Shown here: one piece after another, positions 59,334-64,000 of the stretch
How positions within the stretch are numbered: the first letter of the stretch is position 1
Layout of the letters: every line of letters starts with the position of its first letter
From: Brevundimonas vesicularis
GTDB lineage: Bacteria; Pseudomonadota; Alphaproteobacteria; Caulobacterales; Caulobacteraceae
Reading direction: 5' to 3'
Assembly (NCBI RefSeq): GCF_027105095.1
Contig: NZ_CP114278.1
Coordinates: forward strand, 2,764,501-2,828,500
DNA length: 64,000 nt
Position numbers and translations under genes: made by a program
Notes under the pieces: model-generated
Databases searched by the model: none
Told to the model about the DNA's origin: nothing
Seen by the model: the letters and a program-made list of their open reading frames with translations, nothing else

Positions 59334-59356
59334 AACTCATTTCGGGCTGATGCGGC

Positions 59357-60058
59357 TCAGAAGGTGAGCTTCACCGCCCCGACGATCCGATCTTCGGCGC
59401 CGGGCACGCCGTCCACATCGGTATCGTGATAGCGGACATCGACGCCCACCTTGTCGGTCAAGGCATAGCCGACGCCGACGTTCCACGTGGTGTAGTCGTC
59501 GCTGACGTCGAGCCATTGCTTGCCGAGCGCGCCGGACACTGTCCACTTGGGCGCCGGCGAGAAGGCGGCGTTGACCTCGGCATAGGTCGCTTCCTTGTCC
59601 GCGCCGAAGAAGTCGGGCGAGTAATAGACGGCCGCGCCAAACGTGGCGGGACCGACCGCGCGCGAGGCCGCAGCCTTGAACTCGGCGTAGTTATAGTCCG
59701 CGCCGTCCGGCTCCCCGACATACAAATAGCCGATCGCGCCGAAATCCAGCGCGAAGCCGCCCGCCTCGGTGCGATAGCCGCCGTACAGGTCGACTTCCGC
59801 GTCGGTGTCGTCGCCGAAGTCGACGTTGGAGGCCCAGGCTCCCGCATAGAAGCTGCCCGACGTAAGGTCGACGCCGCCTTGAATGGCGGGGTCTTCGCTG
59901 GTTTGGGTGAAGCCGCGGAAGACATAGTCGCTGACGACGCCGACGTTCCAGGCGACGTCGACGTCGACGTCGCTCTGGGCCGAGGCCGGCGCGGCGAGGC
60001 CGATCAGACCTGCGGCGAGAGTCGCGGCGGCGGCCGCGCGGATGGTGGTCTTCTTCAT
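59357..60058 (-). CDS. TorF-family putative porin (Gcw_chp/TIGR02001)
   Basis: 233 residues with a signal peptide (ending APASAQ near 28). Then VAWNVGVVSDYVFRGFTQTSEDPAIQGGVDL, the TIGR02001 N-terminal signature, and alternating beta-strands ending in VKLTF with terminal Phe, an outer-membrane barrel. The family often accompanies amtB; here it follows it by 70 bases on the same strand. A role in letting ammonium or nitrogen compounds through the outer membrane is inferred from context. Confidence 0.88.
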   Translation of the reverse strand: MKKTTIRAAAAATLAAGLIGLAAPASAQSDVDVDVAWNVGVVSDYVFRGFTQTSEDPAIQGGVDLTSGSFYAGAWASNVDFGDDTDAEVDLYGGYRTEAGGFALDFGAIGYLYVGEPDGADYNYAEFKAAASRAVGPATFGAAVYYSPDFFGADKEATYAEVNAAFSPAPKWTVSGALGKQWLDVSDDYTTWNVGVGYALTDKVGVDVRYHDTDVDGVPGAEDRIVGAVKLTF

Positions 60059-60128
60059 AGTCTATCCCCTTTTATTTTTGTTGGCCGAGAAAGGGCGCGG
60101 ATTGGGAGCCGCGCCCTATACACGGATT

Positions 60129-61472
60129 TCAGTGTTCCAATGCTTCGCCGTGCAGAGAGGTGTCCAGACCAGCGGCTTCTTCCGCTTCGCTCACGCGCAG
60201 GCCCGTGGTGAACTTGCAGATGAACAGGATGATCAGGGTGCCGACGGCGCTGTAGACGATGGTCCACAGCAGGCCCAGGGCCTGGGCGCCGACGTTGGCG
60301 CCTTCCGACAGGCTGTTGATCGCGGTCGTGGCGAACACGCCGGTCAGCAGGGCGCCGATCAGGCCGCCCGCGCCGTGGATGCCGAAGGCGTCCAGGCTGT
60401 CATCGTAGCGCAGCAGCTTCTTGATCCACACCGACGAGGCGTAGCAGGCCGGGCCGGCGATCAGACCAATGATCACCGCGCCCTTGGGATCGACGAAGCC
60501 GGCCGCCGGGGTGATGGCGACCAGACCGGCGACGACGCCCGACAGCATGCCGATCAGCGAGACCTTCTTCTTCTCGATATATTCGACGACCTTCCAGGTC
60601 AGGGCGGCGGCGGCGGCGGCCAGGATGGTGTTCAGCAGCGCCACGCCCATCAGATCGTTGGCGGCGCCCGCCGAGCCGGCGTTGAAGCCGATCCAGCCGA
60701 CCAGCAGCAGCGAGGCGCCGATCATGGTCAGGACAGGGTTGTGGGCGGTGATGACCTCTGTGCCGTAACCCTTACGGCGACCCAGGAAGATGGCGCAGAC
60801 CAGGCCCGCGACGCCCGAGTTGACGTGAACGACCGCGCCCCCCGCGAAGTCCAGCACGCCCGCCGAACCCAGGAAACCGCCGCCCCAGACCCAATGGCAG
60901 ATCGGCGCATAGACCAGCAGCGACCAGAGGGCGGTGAACAGCAACAGCGCCGAATATTTGAACCGCTCGGCGAAGGCGCCAGTGATCAGCGCCGGGGTGA
61001 TGATGGCGAAGGTCATCTGGAAGGAGATGAACAGGAACTCGGGAATGCCCGGCAGTAGGGCGTTGGCTGTCTTCAGCGACACGCCGTTCAGGAACAGCAT
61101 GTTCAGGCTGCCGATGAAGGGCTGAAGGCCGGCGCTCTCGTTCTTGCCGAAGGCCAGGCTATAGCCGGCGATGAACCATACCAGGGACACTACGGCGAAG
61201 ACGCCGACGGACTGGGTGATGGTGGCGATGACGTTCTTCTTGCGCACCATGCCGCCATAGAACAGCGCCAGACCGGGGAGGGTCATCAGCAGAACCAGGG
61301 CGGTCGAGGTGCCGAGCCACGAGGCGCCAGCGCTGTCCAGCTCAAGCGCGGCCTGGTGGCCGAGCAAGGCGGGCGCGGCGTCCTGCGCATTGGCTGCGCC
61401 AGCGGCCATCAGACAGAGTGTAGGAAGAAGGAGCGCAGCCGCTCCCGTAAGTCGTTTCGTGGTCTGCGACAT
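60129..61472 (-). CDS. amtB: Ammonium transporter
   Basis: 447 residues: a cleavable signal-like N-terminus (MAAGAANAQ), then 11 helices. Conserved elements: GTSTALVLLMTLPGLALFYGGMVRKKN, first pore His in YAPICHWVWGGG, GGAVVHVNSGVAGL and second pore His in DAFGIHGAGGLIGALLTG. The cytosolic end is polar (LRVSEAEEAAGLDTSLHGEALEH). The PII gene glnK, usually adjacent, is absent on both sides. Tandem palindromes lie upstream, see separate entry. Confidence 0.95.
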   Translation of the reverse strand: MSQTTKRLTGAAALLLPTLCLMAAGAANAQDAAPALLGHQAALELDSAGASWLGTSTALVLLMTLPGLALFYGGMVRKKNVIATITQSVGVFAVVSLVWFIAGYSLAFGKNESAGLQPFIGSLNMLFLNGVSLKTANALLPGIPEFLFISFQMTFAIITPALITGAFAERFKYSALLLFTALWSLLVYAPICHWVWGGGFLGSAGVLDFAGGAVVHVNSGVAGLVCAIFLGRRKGYGTEVITAHNPVLTMIGASLLLVGWIGFNAGSAGAANDLMGVALLNTILAAAAAALTWKVVEYIEKKKVSLIGMLSGVVAGLVAITPAAGFVDPKGAVIIGLIAGPACYASSVWIKKLLRYDDSLDAFGIHGAGGLIGALLTGVFATTAINSLSEGANVGAQALGLLWTIVYSAVGTLIILFICKFTTGLRVSEAEEAAGLDTSLHGEALEH

Positions 61473-61495
61473 GAGCTAGTACCCCCTATGCAATC

Positions 61496-61527
61496 TCGCA
61501 GTTGCGAAGATTTTACCGCATTTGCGA
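61496..61527. repeat. Tandem 12-bp palindromes upstream of amtB
   Basis: TCGCAGTTGCGA (61496-61507) and CCGCATTTGCGA (61516-61527), 20 bp apart start to start, two helical turns. They lie 24-55 bases upstream of the amtB ATG. The spacing suits cooperative binding of two dimers. I do not recognise the factor; no NtrC or sigma-54 consensus is visible. Confidence 0.45.
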
Positions 61528-61689
61528 TAGGCGCAAGGGGCTAGACCGTGAACGGCGCAACTTTCTTGCAACGGTCATGAAGAAAAAGAACAGGGCCACA
61601 CGATCTTGCGATCCTGAGGCCCGATATCAGATTTTTTATGCCGAAAAAGCCAAGCTGAGCGGCAGGATTTTCAGCTTCAGTTTAAGCCG

Positions 61690-62796
61690 TCAGGCCCAGT
61701 GCATTTGCACCCGGTGCGCTGCCGCCCAGTGGATGGCGCGGATGGCGTCGATGACGGCTTCGGTCGCCGCGCGCGTGCCCAGTGCGCCGCCCAGATCGGC
61801 CGTCACGGCGCCGGCCGCCAGAACCGCCGCGACGGCGGCCTCGATGGAATCAGCCTCGTCCTCCAGTTTCAGACTGTGACGCAGCAGCAGGGCGGCCGAC
61901 AGGATGGTCCCGACCGGATTGGCCAGATCCTGACCGGCGATGTCCGGAGCCGAGCCGTGGATCGGCTCGAACAGACCCGGCCCGCCCGCGCCCAGCGACG
62001 CCGACGGCAACAGGCCGATGGAGCCGCCCAGGACAGAGATCTCGTCCGACAGGATGTCACCGAACATGTTTTCGGTCAGGATGACGTCGTATTCGCGCGG
62101 CTTGCGGATCAGGTGCATGGCCATGGAGTCTACCAGGGCGTGCTCCAGGGTGATGTCTGGGAACTCCTCGGCATGGATGCGGGTCACGACCTCGCGCCAC
62201 AGACGGCTGGTCTCCATGACATTGGCCTTGTCGACCGAGGTCACCTTGCCGCGACGCTGTTGGGCGGTCTGGAAGGCGGCGCGGGTCACCCGCTCGATCT
62301 CCGGCACGGTGTATTCGCACAGGTCGGTGGCGCGGTCGGCGGTGCGGGTCTTCTCGCCGAAATAGACGCCGCCGGTCAGTTCGCGGAAGACGATCAGATC
62401 GACGCCCTCGACGATCTCCTTCTTCAGCGGGGAGCGGTGCGCCAGCACCGGCGACACCTGCAACGGCCGCAGATTGGCGAACAGGCCCATCGCCTTGCGG
62501 ATAGCCAACAGCCCCTGTTCCGGACGCGCCTTGCCGCCATCCCATTTCGGTCCGCCGACGGCGCCCAGCAGCACGGCGTCGGAAGCGACGCAGGCGGCGC
62601 GCGTCGCCTCGGGCAAGGGTTCGCCCGTTTCGTCGATGGCCGCACCACCGATTAGATGCTCGGCGAACTCGAAATGGTGACCATAGAAGTCGCCGATGAC
62701 CCGCAAGACATCACGCGCGGCCCGAGTGACCTCCGGTCCGACGCCGTCGCCGGGCAGCAGGACGATGTTGTAGGTCTTGGTGGCGGCGGTGCTCAT
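61690..62796 (-). CDS. leuB: 3-isopropylmalate dehydrogenase
   Basis: Oxidises and decarboxylates 3-isopropylmalate to 2-oxoisocaproate with NAD+ in leucine synthesis. 368 residues. Motifs: [14 protein letters not shown] at the N-terminus, [20 protein letters not shown], substrate loop with [28 protein letters not shown] and the NAD site [26 protein letters not shown]. Metal Asp residues in [12 protein letters not shown] and [10 protein letters not shown]. Start overlaps the leuD stop (ATGA); third gene of leuCDB here. Confidence 0.96.
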   Translation of the reverse strand: MSTAATKTYNIVLLPGDGVGPEVTRAARDVLRVIGDFYGHHFEFAEHLIGGAAIDETGEPLPEATRAACVASDAVLLGAVGGPKWDGGKARPEQGLLAIRKAMGLFANLRPLQVSPVLAHRSPLKKEIVEGVDLIVFRELTGGVYFGEKTRTADRATDLCEYTVPEIERVTRAAFQTAQQRRGKVTSVDKANVMETSRLWREVVTRIHAEEFPDITLEHALVDSMAMHLIRKPREYDVILTENMFGDILSDEISVLGGSIGLLPSASLGAGGPGLFEPIHGSAPDIAGQDLANPVGTILSAALLLRHSLKLEDEADSIEAAVAAVLAAGAVTADLGGALGTRAATEAVIDAIRAIHWAAAHRVQMHWA

Positions 62797-63380
62797 CTTA
62801 CGGTCTCTTTCGATCGCTCGTAGGCTTCGATTTCAGGCATGTTTGATTGCAGCCAGCCCAGGGTGTCCACCCCGTCCAGCAGGCATTGGCGGGCGAAGGA
62901 TTCGACCCCGAACGGCACGGGTTCGGCATTACCGCGCTGGATCTGATTGGCCTGGAGGTCGATCGTGACCGGCTGGTCCGGCTGCGACGCCAGATCGTCC
63001 CAAACCGCCTGACTGACCACGATGGGCAGCAGGCCGTTTTTCAGCGCATTCGATGTAAAAATGTCAGCGATCTCGGTCGAGATCACCGCCCGGAACCCAT
63101 AGTCCAGCAGGGCCCAGGGCGCATGTTCGCGCGACGAACCGCAGGCGAAGTTCCGGCCCGCCAGCAGGATGCGATGCTCGGCCGGATCGATGCGATTCAG
63201 AATGGCCTCGGGTTTTTCCGAGCCGTCGTCCTCGTAACGCCAGTCATAGAAGGCGGCCTTGCCCAGCCCTTCGCGCGTAGTCGTGGTCAGGAAACGTGCC
63301 GGAATGATCTGGTCGGTGTCGATATTGGCCTGGCTCAGGGTCACGGTCTTGGAGGTCAGCACCTGGAAGGGTTCAGACAT
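62793..63380 (-). CDS. leuD: 3-isopropylmalate dehydratase small subunit
   Basis: 195 residues. LeuD signature: [32 protein letters not shown] at the N-terminus, [49 protein letters not shown] in the middle. Forms the heterodimer with LeuC that isomerises 2- to 3-isopropylmalate. Start overlaps the leuC end by 8 bases and its stop overlaps leuB. Confidence 0.96.
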   Translation of the reverse strand: MSEPFQVLTSKTVTLSQANIDTDQIIPARFLTTTTREGLGKAAFYDWRYEDDGSEKPEAILNRIDPAEHRILLAGRNFACGSSREHAPWALLDYGFRAVISTEIADIFTSNALKNGLLPIVVSQAVWDDLASQPDQPVTIDLQANQIQRGNAEPVPFGVESFARQCLLDGVDTLGWLQSNMPEIEAYERSKETVR

Positions 63381-64000
63381 GCTCGACCTCCTTCAGAAAG
63401 ACGCGCGGATCGGTCAGCACGCCAGCGACCGCCGTCGCCGCCGCCGTCGCTGGACTGGCCAAGATGGTGCGGGCGTCCTTGCCCTGACGCCCTTCGAAGT
63501 TGCGGTTCGACGTGGATACGGCCAGTTGGCCCGGCGCGACGAAATCACCGTTCATGGCGATGCACATGGAACAGCCGGGAATGCGCCATTCGGCCCCCGC
63601 GGCGATGAAGACCTCGTGCAATCCTTCGGCCTCGGCGTCACGACGCACGGCCTCGGACCCCGGCACAACCAGCATGCGCAGACCCGGCTTGACCTTCCTG
63701 CCGCGCAGCACCTCGGCGGCGGCGCGCAGATCGGGCAGGCGCCCGTTGGTGCAGGAGCCGATGAAGACCACATCCACCGGCTGGCTGGTCGTCGCCTCCC
63801 CAGCTGTGAAGCCCATATAGGCGATCGCCTTGCGGTCTGAGTCCGACTGGGGTTGCGGCACGGGCGAGCCGATGGGCGCGCCCGCATCCGGCGTCGTGCC
63901 CCAGGTCGCCATGGGCCGGATGGCGGCGCCGTCGAGGGTCACTTCCTTATCGAAGACCGCGCCTGCATCCGTCGCCAGTTTCAGCCATTCGGTCGTCGCC
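63373..64000 (-). CDS. leuC: 3-isopropylmalate dehydratase large subunit (C-terminal part, runs off right edge)
   Basis: About 209 C-terminal residues are present; the 5' end is beyond 64000. The 4Fe-4S ligands are seen: Cys in [13 protein letters not shown] and the CxxC of [36 protein letters not shown] and a C-terminal [12 protein letters not shown] are typical. A Met at 63942 is internal, since the frame stays open and homologous to the window edge ([17 protein letters not shown]). Operon leuC-leuD-leuB. Confidence 0.94.
   Translation of the reverse strand, partial: ATTEWLKLATDAGAVFDKEVTLDGAAIRPMATWGTTPDAGAPIGSPVPQPQSDSDRKAIAYMGFTAGEATTSQPVDVVFIGSCTNGRLPDLRAAAEVLRGRKVKPGLRMLVVPGSEAVRRDAEAEGLHEVFIAAGAEWRIPGCSMCIAMNGDFVAPGQLAVSTSNRNFEGRQGKDARTILASPATAAATAVAGVLTDPRVFLKEVEHV

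Noticed and set aside
61473..61689. Sigma-54/NtrC promoter for amtB
   Set aside because: No TGGCAC-N5-TTGC pair at correct spacing and no GCACC/GGTGC enhancer repeat could be found.
1..64000. CRISPR arrays, insertion sequences, rRNA genes, riboswitches
   Set aside because: No regularly spaced repeats, transposase motifs, rRNA-like stretches or recognisable riboswitch cores were seen.

Overview
The window is about 66-68% GC chromosomal DNA from an alphaproteobacterium. Gene content and protein style (che genes, TonB receptors, S46 peptidases, NodT-type efflux, many TTG/GTG starts and short UTRs) point to Caulobacteraceae, most likely Brevundimonas. This is judged from remembered family resemblance; no database search was possible. 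Genes are dense and no gene-free gap exceeds about 290 bp.

Layout. 1-1003: chemotaxis genes on the minus strand, cheA running off the left edge and a cheY that has lost its N-terminus. 1004-5968: a prophage remnant (tail-type genes, endolysin, an overlapping Rz/Rz1 spanin pair, a small Cys-pair protein coupled to a tyrosine integrase) abutting the 3' end of tRNA-Ser(GGA). Its left end is fused directly to the broken cheY, so host and phage sequence has been lost there or the contig is chimeric. 6198-24375: mainly housekeeping genes: msrA, a DUF1338 2-oxoadipate dioxygenase, an OpgC-like acyltransferase fused to DUF998 beside opgH, short-chain dehydrogenases, folB, NUDIX, uvrC, carbonic anhydrase, pgsA, a retropepsin-like protease and an enoyl-CoA hydratase. 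24399-27362: an ABC export operon (permease, ATPase, HlyD adaptor). 27577-31928: two tandem secreted S46 dipeptidyl-peptidases separated by a palindromic repeat. 32481-35882: TetR plus an EmrAB-like MFS/HlyD pump. 36474-43141: an RND tripartite pump (adaptor, permease, outer-membrane lipoprotein) divergent from its TetR repressor, with two operator-like palindromes between them.

43211-59297 is a maltodextrin/starch locus: an inner-membrane sugar MFS, a TonB receptor, secreted GH13 amylase, GH13 alpha-glucosidase, LacI regulator, Tat-exported GH97, a second sugar MFS, a secreted esterase-like hydrolase and a GH15 glucoamylase. The logic is extracellular/periplasmic cleavage, TonB-driven uptake of oligosaccharides, periplasmic trimming and MFS import of small sugars. 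A shared TGCA-N6/8-TGCA motif at its divergent promoters is a candidate LacI operator. 59357-61472: a TorF-type porin and amtB. 61690-64000: leuB, leuD and the 3' part of leuC.

The observations most worth following are the cheY/prophage breakpoint, the integrase arm-type repeats beside the tRNA, the OpgC-like-DUF998 fusion next to opgH, the RND/TetR divergent operators, the S46 paralogues with different specificity residues, and the esterase embedded in the starch locus. I see no CRISPR array, insertion sequence or rRNA.
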